Shown here one piece after another: positions 22,814-30,516 of a stretch of 48,512 nucleotides of DNA. The notes below the pieces were generated by a model that did no database searches, was not told the origin of the DNA, and saw nothing but the letters and a program-made list of their open reading frames with translations. Made by a program: the position numbers and the translations under genes. Every line of letters begins with the position of its first letter. Position 1 is the first letter of the stretch. The DNA is from Akkermansia muciniphila (GTDB lineage: Bacteria > Verrucomicrobiota > Verrucomicrobiia > Verrucomicrobiales > Verrucomicrobiaceae): contig CAMCWM010000015.1 in the NCBI GenBank assembly GCA_945882215.1, positions 1 through 48,512 on the forward strand. The letters are read 5' to 3'.

Positions 22814-24117
22814 TGCCGACGCTGCCCGCCACCACGGTCGATTTTTTCCTCGCGGGGCTGGAGTCCTTCATGACCCGCAGTGGTCAGGGCACGCATTGGG
22901 GAGTGACGATGCTGCGACTGGAAGGCAAACCGGATGCGACCATGCTGACGAACGCCTGGGAGCAGGTTCATGCGCAACACCCGATGCTGGGGGCGAGATT
23001 GAAACGTGCCTGGCGCGGCTGGCGGCTGGTGTGGAAAACTCCCGGCCCGATTCCGGCTCCTCCAATTATCTGGCACCCACTGCAAACCCAGCCGCCGGAT
23101 GAGGCGGTGATTCAGACGCGGCTTCAAGGAAGATGGGGTGGTGGAAAAATCACCTCGCCCTTGCTGCTGGAGGTCTATCCTTGGAACGAAAACGGGCATG
23201 TGGTTCTATTAACATGGCGGCATGGACTGCTGGATGGTTCAGGGGTGAATTTACTCCTGGAAAAACTGGCCTCAGGCGCGTGCGAAACCGGGCCGCCTGT
23301 GGCTGCCATGCCGAAGCGCGACGGGATGGGCAGGTTATTTAAGAGAACACAGCCCCTGATGAGGCGGCTGCACGCCATGACCCGCGCCGGATGTCTTTCC
23401 GCCTGGGTCAAGGGCATGCCGAAGGACGGATTGCCCAGTTTTCGGCTCATCGAGCTCTCCAGTGTGCAATCGCAAGCAGCCATGGCACGGCTGCGATCGT
23501 CCTGTGGCGATTTTTTGCAGATGCCATTCTATGCAGCGGTCGCCGCACGAGCGCTGAGACTGCTGCATGTGATGCGTGGCTGGCGCAGCCCGGAGATCCA
23601 TCTGCAACTGCCAGTTCAGTCCCGTGGCCGGAGCCGGGATCTGATTTTTGGCAATCATCTGGGCTCACTGCCACTGTTTCTCGATGCTGAAGCGCTCGGC
23701 ACACTGGATGAGGCGATCATTCATCTTCTGGAGAAATACCGCGAGGCGATGAAACTGGAGATGCCGCAGGCCTCGGAGGCTTTGATGACGCTGGCGTCAC
23801 AAATGCCGGTGAGCTGGTTCATCCCCGGGGTGCGGTTGACGAACCGCGGGCAGATTTGCAGCCTGTTCCATTCCCACACCGGCTCCTTTCTGCCGGGGCG
23901 GGCGGAGTTCGCCGGAGCGCCGGTTCAAAACATCTGCACCATCCCCAGTGTGTGCTCACCGCCGGGGCTGGGCATCTTCTTTTCCGATTTTGCCGGTCGC
24001 ATCACCGTGACGCTGGCCTGGCGGGGAAATGCTGTGTCTGAAACCGAGATTGAGGCCGTTTCCCGGCGGATAAAGACCGATTTGACCGGGGAACCGGACG
24101 ACCAGAAGCCACGATAG
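22813..24117 (+). CDS. Condensation-domain-type acyltransferase
   Basis: A 434-residue soluble protein resembling a free-standing condensation/WES/PapA-type acyltransferase. Residues about 136-142 read RHGLLDG, matching the HHxxxDG active-site motif with Arg in the first position and the catalytic His137 kept. It starts with features of such domains (FFLAGLESFM, LTNAWEQVHAQHPMLGARL) and later has NHLGSLPLFL and LGIFFSDFAGRITVTL, the latter near the usual DFGWG region. Such enzymes move acyl groups from a carrier protein to an alcohol, amine or sugar acceptor. The coupled ACP gene supports this; the product is unknown. Confidence 0.8.
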   Translation: MPTLPATTVDFFLAGLESFMTRSGQGTHWGVTMLRLEGKPDATMLTNAWEQVHAQHPMLGARLKRAWRGWRLVWKTPGPIPAPPIIWHPLQTQPPDEAVIQTRLQGRWGGGKITSPLLLEVYPWNENGHVVLLTWRHGLLDGSGVNLLLEKLASGACETGPPVAAMPKRDGMGRLFKRTQPLMRRLHAMTRAGCLSAWVKGMPKDGLPSFRLIELSSVQSQAAMARLRSSCGDFLQMPFYAAVAARALRLLHVMRGWRSPEIHLQLPVQSRGRSRDLIFGNHLGSLPLFLDAEALGTLDEAIIHLLEKYREAMKLEMPQASEALMTLASQMPVSWFIPGVRLTNRGQICSLFHSHTGSFLPGRAEFAGAPVQNICTIPSVCSPPGLGIFFSDFAGRITVTLAWRGNAVSETEIEAVSRRIKTDLTGEPDDQKPR

Positions 24118-24126
24118 GACGAAAAA

Positions 24127-24253
24127 GTGCCAGGGAACCGCGACATGGACAGGCAGGCTGCCGTTGCTTCCGTCAGGACCTGGCGGGGTTCGCAAGCTGA
24201 ACATCCGCGGCCCCTGACGCCTGCTGTTCTAGCCGCAGGGTTCGCCCGGCACA
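24127..24253 (-). ncRNA. ffs: Signal recognition particle RNA (4.5S/small SRP RNA)
   Basis: The minus strand carries the SRP domain IV motif: CCAGGTCC, tetraloop TGAC, then GGAAGCAACGGCAGCC, around 24201-24165. Flanking sequences pair: GTGCCGGG (24252-24245) with CCCTGGCAC near the 3' end, and GAACAGCAGGC with GCCTGCCTGTCC in the middle. The RNA ends at GCAC followed by a T run (24126-24122), a plausible terminator. About 126 nt long, standard for the short bacterial type lacking the Alu domain. It binds Ffh to target membrane proteins. The apical loop is of URRC type in place of the common GGAA. Exact 5' end uncertain. Confidence 0.88.
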
Positions 24254-24284
24254 AGCAGGATTGCAGCCCAAGGGCAAAATGCCC

Positions 24285-24313
24285 GAAAATTGGTGTTGTC
24301 GAAAGTCCGTCAA
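24285..24313 (-). promoter_or_regulatory. Candidate sigma-70 promoter of SRP RNA
   Basis: Minus strand TTGACG (24313-24308), a 17-bp spacer, then ATTTTC (24290-24285), or AATTTT with a 16-bp spacer. The -35 is strong and the -10 weak. It lies about 30-60 bp upstream of the paired 5' end of the SRP RNA, so the primary transcript would be longer and trimmed. Confidence 0.5.
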
Positions 24314-24355
24314 TCCGGTAAAAATCAGGCTCTTAATTCTCAAATCCGCTTTCGT

Positions 24356-25519
24356 ATGGTCTGGAAAATCCTCTCTGCTCTCACCGCCGTCTGCCTCGGC
24401 ACCGCCTGCTATTTTGCCTGGGCCAACCAAAAATCGCTCGTCGAGGAGCGCAAACGCGAAACCTACGCCAAGGCCAATCTCGATGAGCAGAAGGCTCACA
24501 TCGTCCAGGCTGAAGAGGCTAAAAAGAATCGTGAAACCCAGCTGGCGACGGCCAACAAAGACCTCGAAACCACCAAAACCGAAGTGGTGGACGTGACCGC
24601 CAAGGCCCAGACCAAGGAGCAGGAACTGGCCGTGGTGAAAACAAACCTGGAGCAGATCACCAAGATTGTGAACGATCTTCAGAAGCAGATCGATGAAGCT
24701 GGTGACATCAAGGCGCTGCTCGCCCAGATCGAAACCATCAAAAAAGAACGTGCCGAGGCAGAGGCCGCGCTTTCCAACCAGAGCCAGCATCTGGCTGCCG
24801 CCCAGGAGCGTGTGACCAGTCTCACCAATGCCGCCAAAGAGGCTGAAGAACGGGAAGCCCGCGGCCGCCGTGGCATCGTGGACACAGACTTCACCGCCAA
24901 AGTGGCACAGTCATACACCGACTGGGGTTTCGTGGTGCTTAACAAAGGCAACGGCGGCGGTGTTTTCGCCAATGCCGATCTGGAAGTGAAGCGAGGCAAG
25001 GAAGTTCTCGCCAAGCTCAAGGTGCGCAACGTGGAGCAAAACTCCTCCGTGGCCGATCTGGTCAAGGGCAGCCTTGCTGAAGGTGAGCGCATCCGTGCGG
25101 GCGACCTTGTTGTCGCCGCCGCCGAGCAGAGCGCCAAGACTGCCGCTCCGAAAGGAGCCGCAGGTGCTGCGGCAGCACCCGGAGCTCCAGCCGCTCCCAC
25201 TGCGCCAGGAGGAGTCCCCGCCGCACCTGGAACCGCGCCCGCGATGGGAGCTGATCCCTTTGGTGCCCCTGCTGCTGCTCCGGGAGCGCCTGCTGCGGCA
25301 CCCGCGATGGGAACTGATCCTTTTGGCGCGCCTGCCGCTCCAGCCACCCCTCCAGCCGGCGCAGCGCCCGCGATGGGAACTGATCCTTTTGGTGCTCCTG
25401 CTGCTCCAGCAACGCCTCCTGCCGGCGCACCCGCCACTCCTCCGGCTGGTGGTGCCACGCCCCCAAGCACAGCCGATCCTTTCGGTGCCGCCCCCACTCC
25501 TCCTCCGGCCAAGCCCTGA
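24356..25519 (+). CDS. Membrane-anchored coiled-coil protein with Ala/Pro-rich repeat tail
   Basis: A 387-residue protein from ATG 24356 (an extension to 24290 overlaps the SRP promoter region). Residues 4-22 form a signal anchor (ILSALTAVCLGTACYFAWA). Residues about 28-165 are a long Lys/Glu/Ala coiled coil. A compact beta-rich domain follows (about 180-245, TDWGFVVLNKGNGGG ... RIRAGDLVV). It shares the DWGFVV ... V-RG ... GD-V pattern with the next gene. The tail (about 255-387) is Ala/Pro/Gly-rich with three copies of PAMGxDPFGAP. It probably spans the periplasm or contacts the wall; function unknown. Second member of the pair starts 56 bp downstream. Confidence 0.8.
   Translation: MVWKILSALTAVCLGTACYFAWANQKSLVEERKRETYAKANLDEQKAHIVQAEEAKKNRETQLATANKDLETTKTEVVDVTAKAQTKEQELAVVKTNLEQITKIVNDLQKQIDEAGDIKALLAQIETIKKERAEAEAALSNQSQHLAAAQERVTSLTNAAKEAEEREARGRRGIVDTDFTAKVAQSYTDWGFVVLNKGNGGGVFANADLEVKRGKEVLAKLKVRNVEQNSSVADLVKGSLAEGERIRAGDLVVAAAEQSAKTAAPKGAAGAAAAPGAPAAPTAPGGVPAAPGTAPAMGADPFGAPAAAPGAPAAAPAMGTDPFGAPAAPATPPAGAAPAMGTDPFGAPAAPATPPAGAPATPPAGGATPPSTADPFGAAPTPPPAKP
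25235..25505 (+). repeat. In-frame minisatellite in the Ala/Pro-rich tail
   Basis: Three DNA copies begin at 25235, 25298 and 25364 (spacing 63 and 66 bp), each starting GC(G/A)CCCGCGATGGGA and encoding PAMG-(A/T)-DPFGAP plus an Ala/Pro spacer. A degenerate fourth copy (ADPFGAAP) lies near 25469-25500. Periods are multiples of three, so copy changes keep the reading frame. Confidence 0.85.
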
Positions 25520-25575
25520 TCCTTATCGCGGCCTGAAACCCTTCCTTTGGAAACTTTCCTCGAATCCCTCCTCCC

Positions 25576-26364
25576 ATGACCAAAGTCCTCTTCATCCTCA
25601 GCGCCGTCGTGATCCTCGTCGCCAGCTTCTTTGCCTATCAAAACGGGCGTGAGTTTGCCACCGTTCGCACCAGCATTGCTGGCATCAACGCCTCCATCGT
25701 CAACGAAAAGAAGACCGAGAAGACCGTGGTCGGACAGGTGAACCAGTTGGTGGCCGACATTGGACGCGTTCAGGGAGAGCTTGATGTTGAAGGTGAAAAG
25801 TTGAAAGCTCAGAAAAACAAGCTGGCCCAGGCCGAGAGCGAGGCCACGCGGGTCCAAGGAGAACTGGATGGCAAGCTCAAGAAGCAGCAGGAACTCACAA
25901 CAATGCTCGCCGATCTACCCAAAGATGTGAAACCGGAGACCATTGCGGAAGACATTGCCCGGATGAAAAAGGAAAAACTCGAGTTTGAGGCGCAGGCCGA
26001 GGCCAAGAAAAAGGAGGTCACTGCCGAGGTGGAAAAGGTGGCGGGAGTCCAGAAACGTCTCGACGATGTGGTGCGCAAGATCGAAGAGCGCCGCAAGAAC
26101 TTTGAGCGCAACAGCCTCACCTCACGTGTCATCGCGGTAAACTATGACTGGGGGTTCGTGGTGATCGACGCTGGCAAGTCAGCGGGTCTTACCCAGGACA
26201 CCAAGCTGATCGTCACCCGCGGTGCGCAAACTGTGGGCAAGGTGAGCGTCATGTCCGTCGATAACAACGCCACCATGGCCAGCATCGTGCCGGATGTTGT
26301 CGTCACCGGCCAGATCATCATGCCGGGAGATCGTGTGATCCTCGAAAACTTGGTGCAGAACTGA
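25576..26364 (+). CDS. Membrane-anchored coiled-coil protein, paralogue of the upstream gene
   Basis: A 262-residue protein. Residues 4-21 are a signal anchor (VLFILSAVVILVASFFAYQ), residues about 30-175 a coiled coil rich in Lys, Glu and Gln, and residues about 185-260 a beta-rich domain (YDWGFVVIDAGKSAGL, LIVTRGAQTVGKVSVMSV, MPGDRVI). That domain matches the one in the upstream gene in order and motifs, but the proline-rich tail is missing. This G-L-x-V-x-R-x-G-x-V-x-GD-V pattern recurs at the ends of several envelope proteins. Likely an envelope spacer or assembly factor; unproven. Confidence 0.8.
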   Translation: MTKVLFILSAVVILVASFFAYQNGREFATVRTSIAGINASIVNEKKTEKTVVGQVNQLVADIGRVQGELDVEGEKLKAQKNKLAQAESEATRVQGELDGKLKKQQELTTMLADLPKDVKPETIAEDIARMKKEKLEFEAQAEAKKKEVTAEVEKVAGVQKRLDDVVRKIEERRKNFERNSLTSRVIAVNYDWGFVVIDAGKSAGLTQDTKLIVTRGAQTVGKVSVMSVDNNATMASIVPDVVVTGQIIMPGDRVILENLVQN

Positions 26365-26387
26365 TTGTGAGAAGATTGGGGACGAAG

Positions 26388-26600
26388 ATGATGATGAAAA
26401 TACGTCTGCTTAACCTCTTGCTTCTGGCTGTCATCGTCTCCTGCTCGTTTTCTTCCTGCGCCTCGGAGGAACCAAAACGCAAAAAGGTGGTCGGCCCGGA
26501 TGGCAGCCAGTACAGCAACCTTCCTTGGAACCGTCCGCGTTCATGGGAGGGCAATGCCCGTAATCCCCTTGGTGCCATGGGTGGCATGGGCAGTCGTTGA
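26388..26600 (+). CDS. Small lipoprotein
   Basis: A 70-residue protein; three successive ATGs (26388, 26391, 26394) make the start uncertain, with GGGGA upstream favouring the first. A hydrophobic leader ends in SFSSC|ASEE, a fair lipobox. The mature part is short and basic, then Gly/Asn/Pro-rich (VVGPDGSQYSNLPWN). It follows the coiled-coil pair by 23 bp and is probably co-transcribed. Function unknown. Confidence 0.65.
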   Translation: MMMKIRLLNLLLLAVIVSCSFSSCASEEPKRKKVVGPDGSQYSNLPWNRPRSWEGNARNPLGAMGGMGSR

Positions 26601-26621
26601 GACTTTCCCTCCCTGGCTCCC

Positions 26622-27038
26622 TCAGGTCGTTGGCTCCAGCAGCGCCTCACCATCAGATGCTTTGACGACACGGTAAAAGCAGGTAGGACGTTTCGTGTGG
26701 CAGCAGCCTCCACCGTGCTGTTTCACCCGCAAAACCAGCGCATCCTGGTCGCAGTCCGTGCGGATCTCGATGATCTCCTGAAACTCGCCGCTCGTCGCGC
26801 CTTTGTGCCAGATCTGGTTGCGGCTGCGGCTCCAATAAACCGCCTGGCCGAGCTCCAGGGTCATTTTGAGCGACTGCTCGTTCATGTAAGCCAGCATCAG
26901 CGGCGCACCGCTTTCCGCGTCCACCGCCATCGCCGGAATCAAGCCATGCTCGTCGAACTTCGGGGCAAAAAGCATGCCTTCTTCGATGGCATGCTTCGAC
27001 TCACGGGCTGCGAAAGAGATGGGAGCTTGGGCGGACAT
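26622..27038 (-). CDS. hisI: Phosphoribosyl-AMP cyclohydrolase
   Basis: A 138-residue monofunctional enzyme, without the HisE domain. Conserved blocks: MLAYMNEQSLKMTLE, AVYWSRSRNQIWHKGATSG and TDCDQDALVLRVKQHGGGC, with Asp95/97/99 for Mg2+. CCHTKRPTCFYR carries cysteines that bind zinc together with Cys96. It opens the imidazole-forming ring step of histidine synthesis, converting PR-AMP to ProFAR. No other his gene is nearby. Ends 21 bp from the convergent lipoprotein gene. Confidence 0.95.
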   Translation of the reverse strand: MSAQAPISFAARESKHAIEEGMLFAPKFDEHGLIPAMAVDAESGAPLMLAYMNEQSLKMTLELGQAVYWSRSRNQIWHKGATSGEFQEIIEIRTDCDQDALVLRVKQHGGGCCHTKRPTCFYRVVKASDGEALLEPTT

Positions 27039-27090
27039 GGAAGGCGCATGCTAGCGGTGCCCGGGCAGCGTGCAACCACCGGCTGCCGGG

Positions 27091-28629
27091 TCATTTCCCT
27101 GGAAAAATCGGCAGCACCTTGTTGATGATGCCGGTTCCGGCCTTCACCGTGTTTTCAATCACCCCGTTGGTACCCTCGATGACTTTGCCGGGCATCTGGG
27201 CGGCACCTTCACCGAGCACGGGCTTGAGCAGCGTCTCCGCGCCCTTGCCGATCACGCTGCCGGGCGTGTCCAAGAGCAGGGACATGCCGGCAGCGCCGAT
27301 GAGACGTGTGCTGAGATCCTCCTGCGGCGCATCAAGCGTACCGGCGATTCGCACACGCGTCCATTGCATGCCGGGAGGCCCGGCAGGGTTGTTTCCAACA
27401 AAAACACGACTGTTCGCACCGGGAATGCCACGCACGGTTTCCGGCGTCACCCCGAGCATGAAATCACCGTCCACCATACGGCCTCGAATGGTCAACGTGC
27501 CCTCAATGCGCAGCAGGCCGTTGGATTGCACGATGATGTTCTCGATGCGAAGAGAATCACCCTGAGGACGGAAGGAGGCGCTGCAGATGTCGAGCACGAG
27601 GCGTTTGAAGCGGGGGGTGTTCGTGTAGGTCACGAGTTTCTCGAGAATGGGCAGGCTGGTAAGCATACCGTCTTTGAGCAAAAGATCCGCTTTCCAAACT
27701 GGCGGTGCGTTTTTTGCACCAGTCACTTCGATGTCACCCTCGATCCTGCCGGAGATCCGTTGTTTCCAGACTGTGTCGAGAAATTCATCGAGCGGGACGG
27801 CTTTGACGTGAGTGAAGGTCTGCCAGATACCGGTCTCGTACTTTAATGAGCCTCGCAAGGTGGCCTCGGAGTCCTGCTTCCAGCGCAGGGTGGCATCGCT
27901 GAGCTGAAGCTGCTTATCTCCCAGACGCAGCGTGGCCTGGGCGAGGTCGAGCTTGAGCGGTTCCTTCTGCTCCGGCGCGGTGATGGGTGTTTGCAGCGTG
28001 CCGCCGTTCAATCTGGCGGACACGGACGTTTCCCCGCTTTTCCAGCTTCCCAGACGCAGTTGTGTTTCCGCGATTCTCCAGGCGCCCTGCTCAACGAAGA
28101 ATCGATGCACATCGAAGCCGCTGATTGTGGTTTCAGTGGGAATGTAGCGCCGCAGGAAGGACGGAATCGAACTCTCCTCTGCCATCGAATCCCATCGCGT
28201 GAAGCCTGCGGCATCCAGGTTGTCCGCTGGGGTGGCGGCCTTGAGACGAAGCGTGAGATCGTCGGCCCCGGTGTTCTGGATGCTCCAGGTGCCTTGGCGG
28301 ATGGCACCGAAATCGAGAGCCAGATGGACGCCTCCGGCATCGACGTTCCAGCCGCTGGCAGTCTCCAATGACAAATCGGTGATGCTGGCGGTGTCATCGT
28401 TCCAGATGATGGGGGCGACTCTTGCCTTGCCACCGAGTTTTGCACTGATCATGTCCTCGGCCTTCTGACGAAACTCGTCTTTCCGTAGATACGAGCGGAT
28501 GTAGCCCGTGACGAGCGAGGGAGCGAGCAGCACGAGCACCATGCCGCTGACGAGGATCAATCCCGCCAGCCACCACAGCCAGCGGAAGGATGAGGACGGG
28601 CGTCGGCTCGTGCGGCTGCGGCGTTGCAT
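27091..28629 (-). CDS. AsmA-like membrane-anchored protein
   Basis: A 512-residue protein. A basic N-terminus precedes one membrane helix (about 17-40, WLWWLAGLILVSGMVLVLLAP). The remainder is predicted beta-rich with repeated short strands (ITDLSLETASGWNVDAGGVHLALDF, LQLSDATLRWKQ, SGRIEGDIEVTG, LRIENIIVQSNGLLRIEGTLTIRG). This is the pattern of the AsmA/DUF748 repeating beta-groove superfamily, which is linked to lipid movement between membranes. The last 100 residues have a GAAGMSLLLDTPG-type Gly-rich end common in AsmA proteins. Specific substrate unknown. Divergent from the ABC transporter. Confidence 0.75.
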   Translation of the reverse strand: MQRRSRTSRRPSSSFRWLWWLAGLILVSGMVLVLLAPSLVTGYIRSYLRKDEFRQKAEDMISAKLGGKARVAPIIWNDDTASITDLSLETASGWNVDAGGVHLALDFGAIRQGTWSIQNTGADDLTLRLKAATPADNLDAAGFTRWDSMAEESSIPSFLRRYIPTETTISGFDVHRFFVEQGAWRIAETQLRLGSWKSGETSVSARLNGGTLQTPITAPEQKEPLKLDLAQATLRLGDKQLQLSDATLRWKQDSEATLRGSLKYETGIWQTFTHVKAVPLDEFLDTVWKQRISGRIEGDIEVTGAKNAPPVWKADLLLKDGMLTSLPILEKLVTYTNTPRFKRLVLDICSASFRPQGDSLRIENIIVQSNGLLRIEGTLTIRGRMVDGDFMLGVTPETVRGIPGANSRVFVGNNPAGPPGMQWTRVRIAGTLDAPQEDLSTRLIGAAGMSLLLDTPGSVIGKGAETLLKPVLGEGAAQMPGKVIEGTNGVIENTVKAGTGIINKVLPIFPGK

Positions 28630-28704
28630 TTTGACAAAGAGTGAGATTTTTTCATCGCCAGAGCTGTGGTCTCCGGCCTAGTTTCAGGCACTTATTTAAC
28701 CTGT

Positions 28705-30516
28705 ATGCTCAAAGCGCTCAACGTCTGTCTTGAAATCGATGGCCCGGGGGACTCGGATGAAAACGCCACACTGCATCTACTCAGGGAGGTGTCTTTCAAT
28801 GTGCCGCCGGCTCATCTGGTTGCGATCGTGGGGCCTTCAGGCTGCGGCAAGACCACCCTGCTAAAGGTGATCACTGGCATTCTACAGCAGACCTCGGGAG
28901 AGCTGCACTGGGATGGCCGTGATTTAAGCGACGAGGAAGATCTGCATCCCAGCGACCTCGGCTACGTGCCGCAGTTCAGCGTGGCCTACGATCTGCTGAC
29001 AGTGGAGGAGAGCATCGCCAGCGCGATGGTGCTGCGCACCCAACTGGCCCAGACGGAGGATTTCATCCCCTCGCTCGATTACATCCTTGAAGTGACCGGT
29101 TTGACTCATCTCTCGGACCGCCAGGTCAAAGTGCTCTCAGGCGGGCAGAAACGTCGCCTCGGTCTCGCTCTGGAACTGGTCACCGACCCATGCCTGCTGC
29201 TGTGTGACGAGGTCACCAGCGGTCTTGATCCCAAATCAGAGCATGAGATCACCGATCTGCTCCGCGTGCTGTCACGCGGGCATCCGAAACGCGTGGTTGT
29301 CAATGTCACGCACAGTCTCGCCAGCCTCGACGCCTATGACAGCGTGATGGTGATGTACCAGGGCGTGCTCGCCTTCCACGGACCGCCGAAGGCAATGATG
29401 CATTACTTTGCCGTCGAGCACCCCGAGGATGTCTATCTCAAGCTCACCGAACGCAAGAAGGACGACTGGCGCGAATCCTGGGAGAAGCACCGCGACACCT
29501 ACTACAAACGCCACGGCTTCGACGGCCCGCGTGTGCTGCCCGAGGACGAGGTGAAAAACGGCGGCCCGTCGAAGACCTCGGTGCGGGAGGAGCGCGTTGT
29601 CGCTGATGTGGACATGACCGGCGTGCCCGAGCACCACGAGTTCCCGCCCATCGAAATGCCGTCAATGATGACGCAGTTGTTTGAGCTTCTGAAGCGACGC
29701 TGGACCATCTTCCGCCGCGACTCGGCACAGGTCTGGCTCCACCTCGCCATGCTGGTCGGCTTTCCGCTGCTCGTCGTGATTTTCGCGCTCGACGGCATCA
29801 AGCCGCTGCAGGCGCTCTCGACCCATCAGAACGACAACGTGCAGCAGGAGTATCAGCAGTTGAAGAAGCACGGAGAGGAGCAGTTGAAGGCGGGCGGCCT
29901 CGTATCCGGCCTGATCATGCTGCAGGTCGTGCTCGTCACGCTGATGGCCAGCAACAACGCCGCGCGTGAGATCGCCTCCGAGCGCCTCATTCTGGAGCGC
30001 GAGAAGCTCGGCGGCCTGCATCCATTCGCCTATGTCGGGAGCAAGGTCATCTTCCTCGGCTTCTTCGTGCTCGCGCAGAGCTTATGGATGGGCTTCTTCG
30101 TCGATATGGTCGTCGGCGGGCTGCCGGGAGATCTCGTCATCAGGCTCGTACTGCTGGCGCTGGCCTCCGCCGCCATGACGAGCATCTGCCTCGGCATCTC
30201 CGCCATGAGCAAGACACCGGAGAAGGCCACCATTCTGTGCATCTACCTCGTCGGCTTTCAGCTTCCGCTCTCCGGTGCCGTGCTCACACTGCCGGACTGG
30301 CTGGAAAACTGGGTGCAGCCGCTCATCGCCGCGTTCTGGAGCTGGAGCGGCAGCCTTACCAGCATGCGCAGCACCGCGTTTTATGATGCCGTGCGCCAAG
30401 TCACCGATACTGACCTCGTCACACCGGCCATCGCCGGCTTCGTGCTTTTTGTTCACGTCCTCGTCGGCCTCAGCATGTCTCTCGTTGGCGTGCAGCGCAG
30501 CCAGTGGGACTCGTGA
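28705..30516 (+). CDS. ABCG/White-type half ABC transporter (ATPase-permease fusion)
   Basis: A 603-residue protein from ATG 28705. The ATPase is N-terminal: Walker A GPSGCGKTT (43-51), Q-loop Gln90, signature LSGGQKRR (144-151), Walker B LLLCDE with Glu169, D-loop SGLD, switch His203. A charged linker follows (about 260-335). The C-terminal ABC-2 domain has about six helices (from 365), with the ASNNAAREIASERLILEREKLGG loop typical of ABCG proteins. Domain order ATPase then permease is that of eukaryotic ABCG and some bacterial half transporters that act as dimers. Substrate not known. Convergent stop with the NCS2 gene (TGATCA). Confidence 0.85.
   Translation: MLKALNVCLEIDGPGDSDENATLHLLREVSFNVPPAHLVAIVGPSGCGKTTLLKVITGILQQTSGELHWDGRDLSDEEDLHPSDLGYVPQFSVAYDLLTVEESIASAMVLRTQLAQTEDFIPSLDYILEVTGLTHLSDRQVKVLSGGQKRRLGLALELVTDPCLLLCDEVTSGLDPKSEHEITDLLRVLSRGHPKRVVVNVTHSLASLDAYDSVMVMYQGVLAFHGPPKAMMHYFAVEHPEDVYLKLTERKKDDWRESWEKHRDTYYKRHGFDGPRVLPEDEVKNGGPSKTSVREERVVADVDMTGVPEHHEFPPIEMPSMMTQLFELLKRRWTIFRRDSAQVWLHLAMLVGFPLLVVIFALDGIKPLQALSTHQNDNVQQEYQQLKKHGEEQLKAGGLVSGLIMLQVVLVTLMASNNAAREIASERLILEREKLGGLHPFAYVGSKVIFLGFFVLAQSLWMGFFVDMVVGGLPGDLVIRLVLLALASAAMTSICLGISAMSKTPEKATILCIYLVGFQLPLSGAVLTLPDWLENWVQPLIAAFWSWSGSLTSMRSTAFYDAVRQVTDTDLVTPAIAGFVLFVHVLVGLSMSLVGVQRSQWDS

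Noticed and set aside
25235..25505. Direct repeats considered as a CRISPR array
   Set aside because: Units are coding, in frame, adjacent without unique spacers of constant length and differ at third positions.
24679..25857. 392-codon open frame on the minus strand, Gly/Ala-rich
   Set aside because: It is the antisense of the coiled-coil gene and its Ala/Pro repeat; low complexity and no start context.
29188..29230. Possible degenerate Walker B in the ABCG-like transporter (CDEVTSGLD)
   Set aside because: The Asp-Glu pair and D-loop are intact; only the Pro after Glu is Val, which does not imply loss of ATPase activity.
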